Below, piece after piece: positions 12,845 to 25,800 of a stretch of 64,000 nucleotides of DNA (position 1 is the stretch's first letter; each line of letters starts with the position of its first letter). Where the stretch lies: contig OX359250.1 of NCBI GenBank assembly GCA_947179485.1, forward strand, positions 22,446,887 to 22,510,886, read 5' to 3'. The DNA comes from Allacma fusca (Eukaryota; Arthropoda; Collembola; Symphypleona; Sminthuridae). The notes below the pieces were generated by a model. That model saw only the letters and a program-made list of their open reading frames with translations. It made no database searches and was not told where the DNA came from. Both the position numbers and the translations under genes were made by a program.

Positions 12845-14152
12845 ATGTCGGAATCTGTGGAACAGTGTGAGGTTGACGCTTTCGCCGGCGAATTTGAAGT
12901 CAATGTTCTCCTTAAACACCTGAAGTTGTGCATGATGGATGGCAGTGATAAAGTTTTGATGGATGAGTACATAGAAGTATTTAAGCAGCTTTACAAGTAA
13001 GATGGGGAAAATGCCTGTAACACATTGAATGTGAAATTTCTAACATCTGTTGCACATATGAGCATGACGATTGATGTTTGATTTTGGGTTCTTTCAGGTT
13101 CTTTTGTATGCTGGGAACTGTTTTCGGATTTGTTGGCTCCGATGTGAAAAGCAAAGTACAAATTCTACAGCAACATAGATCTAGTGAATCAAAGGATAAG
13201 TATGAGACGGTCGAGACAATGTTGGAGTATGAAGTATCATCGGGCTTGACAAAGTCTAACAAGGAAACCAATGGGGCTAGAACCCTGTTAAGACTCCATC
13301 GATCTCTGAGTAAAGAAATATAAACTATGGGTTTTTTATATTCTTAAAGTATAGGGTTGATGTTTTATTTTAGAGGGTTTTATTGCTTGCAGTTTTCGTT
13401 TCTCAGTTCTTGGATAAGTCTCTTGAAATCAATGATGTTGATGGTACAACTCATATTTGCAAAGCTGCGTATGACAATACTTTGGCTAGGTATCATCCCT
13501 GGTTAATTAAGAAAGGGGCTCATATGGCTATGTATGCCTTACCAACCAAGTATGACCTGTTTACGAAGGTAGGGGCTTTAACTACTCAAGAGTATCAAAA
13601 ATAGTGGCCAACATGTAAAGCACAAATCTGAATTTGCTAAAAATGACAATTAACTGGTTCTTCACAGTACATCAACATACACCTCTGTTAACCTCAGAAT
13701 GGTTGTTGTAGAAATATTATTTAGAAGGTTTTGGATGGCCTGTTATACATCTATATTTCCAGTAGCCTATTCAAAATTTCGATTTCGTGTTTTATTTCTT
13801 GTTGGCCATTGTTTTCAGTTGTTATTTGTACTATTGCTGCTACATGGTGATTGAGGGATGAATGAGTATGACAAAGAGTAAGAAATAACTTTAATGACCA
13901 CCAAAGCACAAAAATATAATTGTAAGCATTCAATTTTCTGTAACTATATCGATTCTAATTTTGTTTATCGACCGCTGTTGTTACCCATTTACGAGTTCCT
14001 GCATTTTATTTTCTATTCTCCAGGTCTGTGGCCATGAAGTAGAGAGGTCACATGTAGACAGTTCAGTCAAGGAAGTAATCGAAAGAACGAAAGCCATTTA
14101 TGACCGGTGTGAGCTGTTGTACAAAGAGAGAGATTTACTAAGTCTGCCTTGA
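12845..14152 (+). CDS. CPTP: ceramide-1-phosphate transfer protein (GLTP family)
   Basis: Four exons: 12845-12996, 13098-13309, 13393-13568 and 14024-14152. The phases close to give 222 residues (the human protein is of similar length). The protein is expected to move ceramide-1-phosphate between membranes in the cytosol through an all-helical GLTP fold. Family landmarks are in order: LGTVFGFVGSDVKSK with Asp66 and Lys70, GARTLLRLHRSL with Arg112 and Arg116, and YHPWLIKKGA with His156. These correspond to the phosphate/amide headgroup residues known in CPTP. The C-terminus LYKERDLLSLP matches the family's usual end. The two arginines and the Leu-Pro end favour CPTP over GLTP, which uses a Trp stack and a longer C-terminus. 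The start at 12845 is the first ATG of the frame. A 5' UTR intron (about 11891-12770) is possible. It is the first of three co-oriented genes. Confidence 0.93.
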
Positions 14153-15954
14153 AATCGTGCTTTCTTTAACGTCTCAATGAGCAACCGATCCGAATACTAA
14201 ACTCTGCCAACCCCGCAAGGTCGTCAAATCAGATAGACAAATTGTAGAACATTAAATTGTACTGTACATTGCGGTTGTGCTAGAAGTTCAATAATGGAAC
14301 ATTCCAAGTAAATCAAGTATGAAAATTGTGGTAATTTTATTGTAGCTGAGCTACACTTACCCAAAATATTACATGCCCAATTTAAAAATCCATTTAAAAA
14401 CTTTTAAACCCTGGAAACGTTATAGTATTGATGAGTATCTAATCTACACGTCCGTGTGATAGTTAAATAATTTTATCCGGCTAATAAAATTAACACCATT
14501 ACCCACAGCTATTATAATTCATTCAACTTAAATTATTTATTCAGCTCACACTTATATCATAGTCCGGGGTTTACGACGGATCCTTCATACATAGCTTGAG
14601 CAGAACTATGGAACTATTCTTTCTCAAGCGATGAGTCATTTAAGGTTTCAAGAGACCCTTATATAGGTAAAGAGCCTCAGACTAAATTAAAGTCGAATTT
14701 TTTTCTGACATATATTTCCAACAAGAATAGACTTGTCCGTTGACTCATGCAAGGTTGATGTTTATGGGCCTCTTCCTCTTACTATTAGCGTGCAATGTGT
14801 AGCCATAGAGAGCTCAGCACACTCAATGACTTGGCCTTCCTTAGATCGTTACAATCCTTTCCCACCTTCCACTTGATTGGCCCAAGCATTCAAATCCGTC
14901 CCGAGAACTTGCGGGCTAAATGTTAGAAATACTGTTTGGCCCTGTTTGTGTTTGGGGTGTCTGGTCCGTGTCCACTGAGTACTGGGTCAAATGGTCAGTG
15001 TTGGCTCACTCAGCCATTGTCTCTCTATGTGTCTTAATTCTTAATTAACAGTTTCAAGTTATAAGCCATTAAAACTATTTAAAAGTTGGACAAGTTTGAA
15101 TATTCACAGTTCAGAATCAAAGTCATATTTGACATCACTTTGTTGGGACGCTTTTGATCTACGTGAATCGCTATACTGACGATTTTCATCAAACGAGGCA
15201 GTTATCATTAGGTAATTAGAGTAATTAAGTTTTGAAATGATGTATTAATTACTTTCAATTTATTGATATTGTTTGTAATTAATTTTTATTTTTTAATTTA
15301 TGTATTGTTATTGTTGATGTTAAACATGAGAAGGGACTTCAGATTGGCCTTGAAAGCCTTGAAAAAAAATCGGATCATTGTGTCCCTCTTCACTTTTGTC
15401 CTTGTTTCAGGATCTGATTGGATTAGTTTTGTTCCCTCCGATTGCAACCAGGCGGTGTTATATGAATTAAGATAATTCGGATCGCATTCTCAAAAGAGTA
15501 GTGTCTACTAGTTGGGATGAAAATGCTATCAGCTCGGGCCATTGTAACGTAGCTTAACCAAAGACAAAGTTTTGTAGCGGGGTCACAAGGTTGATGGAGA
15601 AATCAAATCTTGTGGTCTTTGTGCTAATACGGCCGTTTTGGCATTAATTGTTTCAATTATTACGTTCCCCGTTTTGATGCTCACAACTCAAGCCTTTCTC
15701 CCTAGAACTGATCATTCGAATCGCATGTAATTATTAGCATACAGTTTATATAGGCACTCTTGTATCAATATCTATCATGGCAACAACAGGTTATTCTTTA
15801 ATGTGAATCGTTTTTTGGAATAAAAACATTTATTGATAATAAGTGAAACGGTAAATCTATCTATCTAATAAGTGAAACGAATTTCTTTTATGGAGTTGTT
15901 AATCTAAAAATTGTTGTTAGAGCAGGTAAACCTACCGTAGAGGTTGAATCCATC
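14153..15954 (+). other. CPTP 3' region and borealin upstream region
   Basis: Non-coding. It contains the candidate CPTP poly(A) signal. A good acceptor (CTTGTTTCAG|GATCTG, about 15410) precedes a short frame that soon stops, so it may be a 5' UTR exon of the next gene. The borealin frame is open for some 30 codons upstream of the chosen ATG, with no earlier ATG. Confidence 0.5.
14483..14488 (+). other. candidate poly(A) signal for CPTP
   Basis: AATAAA 331 bases after the CPTP stop, the first canonical hexamer downstream on the plus strand. Confidence 0.4.
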
Positions 15955-17630
15955 ATGGCTGGAGGGAATCCTGAAACTTGTCGCGAGAGGTTAATTATTA
16001 CGGAGGAACTGGAGGGTGGGAATGAGTACATCACAACAGAATTGGTAGACCGGGAGTTTGAAATAAGAGGTGAGTTCAATTTTTAAATCTCAACTTGAGC
16101 GTAAAGTTCAGTAGAAATTATGCATCTAGGAAGTGCCCATTTGATTTGCGGGTATTCCAGCATTTTCGCCCAAACTTTTCCAGCTAAGCTAATGTGAGGA
16201 AATATTATGCGAGATAAGAACGACTGACGGGGTTTTAAATAATATTTGCTACGGAGCGCAATCAAGAATTTTGCTCTGGAATTAATATTAAATCTTTGTC
16301 ATTACAGCCAGAGCACATGTTGTGGATATTTATACAAAAATGAAGGAGGCCAAAGTGCGGCAGAGGAAGTGTATCCAAACGCAGCTTCTGCAATTTCCGA
16401 GAGAATTTTTAAATGTACAGTTCAGCGATTTCCTTAGAGATGTAAGTTTTGTACAGTCGTTTAAATCTGTCAGTAGATTGGCATAGCTGACTTTTGTTTC
16501 ATTCAAGCTAGTTGTGGAATTCACGTGTTCTCACAATCAGTCGGAAGATGAATCATTTTTCTCTTAAAATATGTGATGGCGTTATAAACATGATTTAATT
16601 CCTTCAGATCGGGAATCCAGAAATTTTTTCTGATGCATGGCCAGAATTAATGCGGTTGGCTCAAAATCGACGTGGTGATTCAACTAGAAATCAACAATCA
16701 GGGTTACCACCTTTGGCACCTAAGTCGGCACAAGTAAGTTGAGTAGTGCAAGTAGTATAAGTTATACAGATGTGTCAGATTTTCCCGAATGCTACTAATT
16801 ATGTATTTGTAGGGTTTCTGTGATTGTAAACTTGCCATCCTGATTTTGAGTATTAACAGACATTTGTATTGACTTTTATTTTTGTTTTAAGTGTTATAAT
16901 TATGAAAGTGGTGATTTTCAGGTTGGCGAGTCTGGTACGGGTTCTGAAGCATACCAACTCGGTTTAAACCAAGCATCATGCCATATACCCGGGAATTCTG
17001 CTAACAATCAGCGATCAAATGTTCCGCCGTCGACCCCAACAGCGAAGCAAGTGAGTTGTCCATTGTAGAGATAAAATTTATTTTTTATCAATTCTGGCAG
17101 TATTCACTCGTTTCACAACGTTTTAATAACGTAGGTTCCGTTCAAATCAAACGCCTTGAAAACACCAAATCAGAATCACATTTTTACTTTTGGATCAACG
17201 GGTGGACCTACAACAGGTGTAAAAAAGCAGCCTCGGCAGCCTAGACCTGGAGAAGCCCTCTTTACATTTTCTGCGACAGGGTCTCCTGTAGTGACGCATT
17301 TCCCCACTGTGCCAACTAAACCAGAACGAATTAAAGTTGATGCAGGGAATGGTCAAGTAAGCCCAGTTGTTTATGACCTTCTGTGCCTTTATTACGCTTT
17401 AATACAGAACTACCTAATAGTCCTTGGGGTTTTCAATCGTTCTGTTCAAATTGTAGATGATCGACGTGGATTTAGTATTTCGTGGTGGACCAGTTGATGC
17501 AAGGAAGAAAATTGCTACAGATTTTCGCTGTTGGGCCAAAACTAGAACTGCTGTACAAAGTAGAAAGTTAAATCCCCACCGGCCACCTGTAAAGAAGAAT
17601 GGTAGTTTAAACCGACAGCAGAAGTTTTAG
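15955..17630 (+). CDS. borealin-like chromosomal passenger complex subunit
   Basis: Six exons: 15955-16069, 16308-16441, 16608-16733, 16922-17050, 17135-17356 and 17457-17630. Phases are consistent and give 299 residues; human borealin has 280. The N-terminal helix carries LVDREFEIR followed by a helical segment ending QTQLLQFPREFLNVQFSDFL. This parallels borealin's DREVEIR...LRLPKALREMNW region, which forms the three-helix bundle with survivin and INCENP. A Gln/Ser/Pro-rich linker follows. Then come TPR-like and PGEALFTFSATGSPVV elements and an IKVDAGNGQMIDVDL stretch, similar to the conserved SGNGSPL and GNG(E/Q) segments before borealin's C-terminal dimerisation domain. The very C-terminus is basic and diverged. 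The expected role is targeting Aurora B to centromeres in mitosis. The start is uncertain because the frame is open upstream. Identity rests on motif order, not on strong identity. Confidence 0.66.
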
Positions 17631-18361
17631 TTTTACTTTCGGTTTCATCCATAGTAAAAAACCAGTAAAGGTAGGAGGTCACTTTAAAGGTTTATTCCGG
17701 AATTTGTATATGCCGTGTGAATTAGTTGGTGACCAACCCAGATTATCTCCCAGCCCAAAGCCTATGGTGGATATGGCTTTGGCACTGTATTATTTTGCTA
17801 TGTCCTTATATATTAATTTTTCGAATTTATCATCTTGGTTTGCAACTTCTTAGATGAAGCTGTGTAAGCTGATTATGCTTAATCATGTAATTTAATTAGT
17901 AGAAGGAATATCGATATCGTCACATGTGTTCGTATCAAATAAAATGCTAAATGAAAAGTCATTTGACTTTAGTGAATCATCAATGTTACTTTCTGGCTTC
18001 TGGTAATAAGGAAATATCTTTATTAGTATTATCTATTTTAGTGTAGAACCTATTCACAATGCTATTTCACGCGACGGTGCTAAAAGCAGGCATTAAGGTA
18101 CATACGTCATGTCACATGGTTTATTCGAATCAGTCGTGGCTCCATTTGAAGTCCTGGGATCTTTTGCACGAGTTTAAAAAGTTTTCAGTAACAACGATCG
18201 CAGAAAAGCAGTACATGGGGATTTATATTTAACTTTTAAGCAATTAACTTTACATTTTCTGTTAGAAACTTTCAAATAAAAAGTAGCATCAGTCATCAGG
18301 TTTTGCAGGAAATATCAAATCAATTTGTAACTAAATCTCTCTACCATATCTGTTAAACAAC
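17631..18361 (+). other. borealin-like gene 3' region / HCCS upstream region
   Basis: Short 731-bp spacer, non-coding. It must hold the terminator of the borealin-like gene and the promoter of HCCS. No TATA element at a convincing distance was seen. Confidence 0.6.
17938..17943 (+). other. candidate poly(A) signal for the borealin-like gene
   Basis: AATAAA 307 bases after the stop codon, in AT-rich sequence. Confidence 0.45.
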
Positions 18362-19665
18362 ATGGGCAACATTAGTTCCACAGCTAGTGTGACTGCCCAA
18401 ACCTTAGTTAGCAGCATTGATGGACCTCAAATTCAGCGTAAGGAGTGCGAGAGTGCCGGAAGTTGCAAGAGACCCGAAGCTGCAATGAAGTCGGGAGGCG
18501 GTTGCCCGGTTAATCATGTAAGCTTATTTATGAGTAATAAACTAAGCGAGGATAGGATAATCCATTAATTACAATTACATGATTATTATTAACAATGCAT
18601 ATTTAGATTAAAAGCAAGAATTTTACCTTCACACCGCGTGCTCATTTTGATTTACAGGGTCAGGCGCAATCTACTTGGAGGTCAGAGTGCCCAGCAAAGA
18701 CTCATCTTATTGATGACCCTCAAACAGCTGACCTAGATCCATCGAATATGGTATTGTAGTGAACTTACGGTTCGAAAATTTAGTAGTGTGAAGCAAAATT
18801 TAATTGGATTGGATCAGTATTCACGTATATCGAACAGAAGTATAGGATTCGTAATAAAAAACACTATTATTTACAAATAACTATTCCAGATGCCACCAGC
18901 AAATCAGCTCCCTGCCCCTGATCAGCCTTTTCCCCTGTCTACGGAACGAGTGACCAGTACCATTCCCAAAGCTGGAGACCAAAAAGATTTTTGGGTCTAC
19001 CCATCACCACAGGTGTGGTTGGGATTGTTTTTACTTGTTTTGGGAGTATTGTTCTAATGTGTGATATAGTTATAAAATTGCGAGGGTTAAATCAACTTGT
19101 CGGAAACTTTGCAGATGTTCTGGAATGCGATGCTGAGGAAGGGATGGAAATGGAAGGAAGATGATATCTCTCAGAAGGATATGAGTGCAATTATTAGCAT
19201 TCATAATGTTAATAATGAGCAAGCCTGGCGAGAAGTATTGAAATGGGAAGCTATGCATGCTACGGAATGTATGTGTCCAAAATTGAAAAGTTTCTCCGGC
19301 AAGGCGAAAGAATTTTCACCTCGAGCGAGAATACGAAGCATGTAAGACTTTGTGCTTGAAATTATTGTGGATTTATCGTGATGGAAGGAAAATAATTTAC
19401 TTGGATTAGATAGAAATGTGTAACAGGGAAATGTTTTCAAATTAGGATGGGATACGAGCTCCCCTTTGATCGTCACGACTGGATCGTTGATAGATGTGGC
19501 AAAGACGTGCGATATGTCATTGATTACTATGACGGTGGTCCGGTTGACAAAGATACGTACAAGTTCGCACTCTTAGATGTGAGACCGGCAATGGACTCCT
19601 GGGAAAATATTTGGGATAGGATGAAGGTTGCTTACACTCGATGGCGTTATACCGGTGGCGACTAA
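18362..19665 (+). CDS. HCCS: holocytochrome c-type synthase (cytochrome c heme lyase)
   Basis: Five exons: 18362-18517, 18658-18750, 18890-19012, 19115-19341 and 19446-19665, joining in frame to 272 residues (human 268). The enzyme attaches heme to apocytochrome c by two thioether bonds in the mitochondrial intermembrane space. The family core is nearly complete: [84 protein letters not shown] and [10 protein letters not shown]. The histidine of the IHN motif is residue 154 here, the heme-ligand position known in the human enzyme. Two N-terminal Cys-Pro heme motifs are present (GGCPVNH and SECPAK). The start MGNISS also fits an N-myristoylation consensus, which would be unusual to act on. The exon-exon junction DPSNM/MPPANQ reproduces the family's double Met. 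This is the most secure call in the window. Confidence 0.97.
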
Positions 19666-19888
19666 AATCATCATTTTATCGGTGGATTCAGTTCAAGTGA
19701 AGTAGTCAGTCAAGTATGAAAAGTGAACGGAAATGCATTCTTAGTTTATTTAATCACTTAGTATTTATGAAGAACTTGGAATTGTTACGTATAATCGTTT
19801 TACATGTTTCGCTAGCCGAACAGTTCAGCGATTCATTACAGTGTCAGCTCATTGTAATGAAATAAGAAATGCAGCAGTACGTTTAGCA

Positions 19889-19894
19889 AATAAA
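19889..19894 (+). other. candidate poly(A) signal for HCCS
   Basis: AATAAA 224 bases after the HCCS stop, followed within about 20 bases by a T-rich stretch and TTGTAG. Confidence 0.5.
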
Positions 19895-22800
19895 TTCTTG
19901 CATTTTTTGTAGATATTATGTAGGGAAAATCAGTGGTAATTTTAGGTACACAGAAGGATATCGGAGCTGCCACAATAGCCAGTAGTCATTAATATTATTC
20001 ATTTATTTATCCTGTCGTCGAAACTTTTGATTGCTTGCATGTGCATATATAACTGTATTCTGATTGAAAGTTGAACTTACTTAATCTCAAAAAAATTCAA
20101 GACGAACAGAATGAAGAGGATATCAGTGCTATTGTAATGGCACTATATTTTAACCATCGTATGATAGTCCCTTGGTATCAATATTGAATGAGTTATACCT
20201 TGTGTACCTTGGCAGGAGGCGACACCAGTCATTGGATCTCTCCCTCCCTTATCATTGCTATCATGGTTTTTGTGCTAAGATTTTTGTATTATTTATACCT
20301 ATTACATCCGCAGTATCTGTAATTACCACACGTGCTTGGATGAATTGATGGGTGTGTGTATGGTATAGTGTCATTTTTTTGAAAGGTACTTGCCTATAAA
20401 TCTTGTTGAATCTATTGTCAATGCACAAACGTCATCATTGAATGTATGTAAGATTGATGCAGTGTGAAGTAAAGCGTGACTCGATACCGAAAATGATTTT
20501 GCGCTTGATAAGCAATTTAAATATTACCATTGCTAGTGTATTCCAATATACTCATTATCAAATGATTACAAAACTCCGTGTGTATAATTATCGTAGTTTT
20601 CGAAGTACCAACTTATTTGGTCTGATATTCAATTGTTTTCCGACGAATTGAAACTGTGCGTATTATACTACTTAACGTATCCAAGTCCACAAAATGTGAA
20701 TAAAACTGAGTCCACCTGTGCTATACATTTCCATGGAGTCGTCAGGGCATGAAAGCAATGAAATGTGATTCTCAATCTGATCCAAAAGGGAAAACCTTTC
20801 ACCCTTTATTGTGTTGCTGTAATAATTATACAGCTGTTAATTTTATGCCAGTTTTGCTCTAAATTTTGGCGTTGGCTCTCCAGAGTATCTTTTCTGTCCA
20901 ATCATAACGCATTACATATATGCCTCAAAATCCTAACTTCTGTTATGGAGTTCACCTCAAGCTAAAAAAGATATGCTCTTCCCTGCTGGTATACTGAGCC
21001 CAACCATTACTGATTTGTCATTGGAATTTGAGAATGTATGAAAGCAATACGTAAAGTCATTGCAAATTATAGCAGAGTATTGGGGAGTATTGGGGAGGTA
21101 ACGGATATCCGTAAATGCTGAGAACGTATTTGATATTCCTCTAGGTTAGATCACCCGTCACCAAATGTACACAGATAGCCTAATAAAGATAAGCAAAAGC
21201 ATTTTCAACCAGAACCCAACCCTTAGACAGAAAAAAGATTAACGTGTGTCAATAAATTATTCCCTGTGAAGCCCTACGAACCACATGCATAAAAAAGCAG
21301 TATCGGCAATCAAATTATAATTTGCTGCCCTAACGCGCAACACCCCTCACCCTACTGCCAAATTTAGCGAGATAAGTGAGAAAATTAACGACCACACTTG
21401 GGAAACTGAATGATTCGTATTAAACTAATTACCTCGCATTATTAGTACACGCAATGTGGTAATAGTTACATATATTTCTATGAGTACAATACTTATTCCT
21501 TCCTCTCAAATTCAATTCTCAAAATTGTCTCAAACAAATTGTCCACTGAAATGTTCAGCATTCTTTCTGAAAAAGATGCTTGAGTGGGGCAGGCATAGTT
21601 GGGAAAGTCTGGCTTTCATATTTATGTATGCAGCACTGCGTTATGAAACCGAGAATTTTTGTATCTCCTGAATAGTAAATATGTTTCTTCTTCATTCCCA
21701 GAAATTATTTCCCATCCTTTAACGTATATAACGGCTTGGTTTTATTTACTCTTCTTATAAGTATATACATACATATACATATGTATAAAGACCTGTCTTA
21801 ATACATCTTCGTCTGACAGATTTCAGGTTTCGGAAGCCGTGTTCAAAATTCAATGCACTTTGAATGGTATAATTACTCGTCTTTAGTTTGATCCTTTTAC
21901 AAGTGCGCGGAATCCCATCAACCTAAAGGGAAGGTGATGAGCGAACATTGTGGACTTAACAAGTTTACAGAATCATCTTATTTACAATTTTCCATTAATA
22001 ACATCACAAATACAACATTGGTTACTGAAAAGCATGTAGGTTGAAGCCGTTATTTACTGTGTCTTGTAGACCGTGTAACTATCAACTAGGAATCTTGCAG
22101 AGAGCTAACAACATTCATCCAAAAGAATAGCACAATTCACATTTGTAAAACTTGAGGAAAGAAGAGAATGCGTGCAGGTACGTCTCATAGAGCACAATGA
22201 GAGAATAGATGCTAGAGTGAAAAATCGACTTGAAGAAACAACTTGTTATTCATTGTGCATCTTTATATTGTAGTCTGTTCTGCGGTTAAATGTTTAATCT
22301 CAGCTCTCGAATCCTAATTTTCTAACTCGTTCTCAACATACAACTTACACCTTGTTAGGTTATTATTACCCAGTTTCTACGTGCTTTCTGCTTAGGATCT
22401 ATGTATCCCAGATGCTCAATATCCCTCCTCAGCCTGTAATGACTTCATGAATTTTATTCCACAAGAGAAGCATCACCTCATAAAATTTCGGATTGTGGTA
22501 CTCAGTACTCACATATTTAAGTGAAAATCTACTTAAATTCCAACATACATTAGTAATAAATATTGGTAACAAGCAAATCATATCTATTTCTTGCAAAAAA
22601 AAAGTATATTCGTCCCAGAAAATAAACTTGAGCACGGAATTGACTCAAATTATTTGCGTCAGGGAAATGGCTCATGTTTCAAGTATTACAATTATGATAT
22701 GAAGTCCCACATAAATACATAAACAGAAGCTTCATATGTGACACCTTACAAAAAATTAACGAAAAATAATAACTTGATCAGTAGCAAACCAATGATACCT

Positions 22801-25800
22801 GTAATTAAACGAGCAGAAAGTTCCAAAAATATTGTACTCTGTGATATTTATTCTTTTCGGAATTTTTAGGACTAAGCAATGCATCCTGCACCTGAATTTT
22901 TATTCTATTCTCTATTATGGTCTTAACAATGGGCTACACGGGGGATTTAAAATTGTATACAAATCCCCACCTCCGACATGTAAATACATACGCATACATT
23001 GTACAGATAATTGGTGAAAGCAGAGGAATCCTCAATTTTTATGTTGAATCGGAACCGAAAGTCATTTAGTAAAAAGGATGATTAATGTCAGATCTCAAAC
23101 AAAATAAAGTTTCCACTTGAGCATTAATTCAGAGGTAGGGGTGTATCATTTCAGCTCCCAGAGTATGAGCATGTTTTTTGGGACCGTCGTAGAAATGTGA
23201 GATTGGATTTTAAAAACTAGGATAAAATCAGGATGAAATGAGTATATTGTCAAATGTTTACGTTGCACACGTAACTTGACGTATGTTGGCTCATGTGTGC
23301 TGTAATTGGTAATATTATAAATTCGATTATCACGAAGATACAAAAATCCTCGCAATTGTTTGTTATACGTTGACAGGATGCCCAAGTAAAATAAGTGAAG
23401 ACAAAGATGGTACAAGTTCTGTGTATGAGGACATATGCTTGTGTGCGTGGATTGTAATCAAGATTGCAATTCATTGAGATTGTGCTCTTGTCATCATAGT
23501 GTGGGAGGCTGAAGTCCATGATCACTGTGGTGGGTTTGTTGTCTATAGTGCCTTGTGAAAATTGTAAGTCAAGGAACCACGGAGGCAATCCTCCTACGTA
23601 TGTATGTATGTATGTATGGATGGGAGAAAAAAATTATACGTACATGAATGTAGTAGTGACCTGGGAGTACTTACAACTGATTTTCCTCGTCCTCTCTACC
23701 CTATTATAGTCATTGAACATTCTCGGCACTGCACATGTTGCTCTTTCCAATCGAGTTTTATTTCATTTATTTTATTCGTGTGAAGCTGTGAGGTGCCTGG
23801 GTTTGCTATATTCTGTCTGTCGATCTCTTCACTTTTCAAAGCTAAGTTTCTTGGTTCTGGTTGTCTTTCATTGAGGATTGTGGGTAGACGGGGGATTTCT
23901 GTGTTATTGTGTATCCTCTCTCAGTGGAGTTGAGATACGGAGATGAATACACACAAGAATGGATCTACTTGTTCTTGTAGGCTGAATGCATGAATTTTCC
24001 TTTTCTTCATTTGAATTTTTCTCCAATGTGGGTAGATTTTTCCCTAGTCTCTAGGCCAGGAGCAACCTGTTGACTTACATTTCAAGTCAATTATTCCAAT
24101 GTTCGTAAACTATTTCTATAGTCTCCCACTTTTCCTGTTCCTATGTAATCATGTAATTAACACTTAACATGATACGATATACGAGCCCAGTGCTCTTGCT
24201 GTTCACAAAATAATGCTTCAATTTTTCCTTTCAAACTTTTGATTTGTACTCACGAAATTGGAGCAACACTGTATGCTTATAAACCAATCCTATTTAGTAC
24301 TAAAAAAAACCTACATTCTTTGATAAAATCCTTACTTTTGTTAAATTAAGGAGTGTAGTTGACTCTACATGTGCATACGGTACTCCCCCTTTAATCAAAG
24401 TGGAGTTCATTTATTATTCCCATAATCACACAAAAAAAAAGTATCCAACTTCTCACCTACAAATAAAATTCCGCTAAAAATACTGAAGACAAGAAAAACC
24501 TGTAGGACTGACAAATATGCATTAGGACAGAGTAATTTTACCATGCAGATTACCAAACGTGGGTGTTCCCAATGGGAAAAGTTCCGAGCAATAAATCCCA
24601 TAAACGTACTATTGTTTTCTAGACGGTTCTCCATTGTACTGTCAATGTGGGAAATAATTGTACGAGAATAGAGAACATCATGTCTAACATGTTTGGAATT
24701 CCTACGCTAGAAGCGAAAGCGGTATGCAGAGCTTTAGAGGAATATTATCTCTGAAATGTAAGTATATTGTAAGTCTCGCTGCCTATCATGTAATCATGTA
24801 AATCAGGGACTCGGACATGAATAGTGAATAAGTGTATAAGTAAGTAATCTCATTTGATTCCTTTCATCTTGTCAATGAAAAGGGTGCCGTGAAGAAAAGG
24901 AGAAAAAAAAACATAACGATACAGACACTTGACACAGACACCTACTTAATTAGTAAAGCTAAAACCTTGCTAATTGTATGCACATTTGTGCTCCTTCAGG
25001 CTTGAGTGTGTCTTACTGATAAAATTCAATAAACACCATTAGAGCTGAGTGTATTTGGACAGGAGCGTGTAAAAATGTACACCTTAGTGTAGACAAACTC
25101 AGATTGTCTAGTTATTACTCAAGTTTCATTCAACCACTTGGAACTGCAGCATGCGAGGGGAAAGAATGTGCAAATTCATGCTTTCATCGAGTCAGCCACT
25201 TCCTTCGGGAAGATTTGCATATGCATTAAAAATACGAGTCTGTACTTATTTTATTAGTCTCATTAGCATCATCATACTTTATGTCTTTACCTTGATGCCC
25301 TCCCAATACAGGAATGATTGGGAAAAATTAAAATAAGTAATAATCAATAGTCCCACTGTGTATACACTCAATACAGAACGAGTTGTTGAGGATGAAATCT
25401 AAATTGGAACCGCAAAAATCTCATATTCAAGTCCAGCCTACAATTTACATTACGTTCCTCTGAGTTCCTACGCCAAATCATATTGGGAAAATGCATGAGA
25501 CGAATTTTAGAATGTGGACATGTGAATGCCAAAACATGAGCCCATTGTTACGTATTTCAACCCACATGCTGTAGCTTACGCTCGTAGATGATAAAGGTGG
25601 ACGTGGGAACAGAAAAACCATTACACGTTGTCTACTTTTGTCGGAATATATGCAGCTTGAGAGAATAATAATGATCTCCCTATCCTGTGCTGAATGGACT
25701 TGACTCTACTTTTACATACATGACGTTCCATGGCAGAGACTTGCATATACACTGTACTATCTGCCAACATCTATTCCAATTCTAATTTAATAACAAAGCC

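Noticed and set aside
15310-15475. Possible coding exon before the borealin-like gene
   Set aside because: The acceptor is good, but all three frames close quickly and no donor follows. At best it is 5' UTR.
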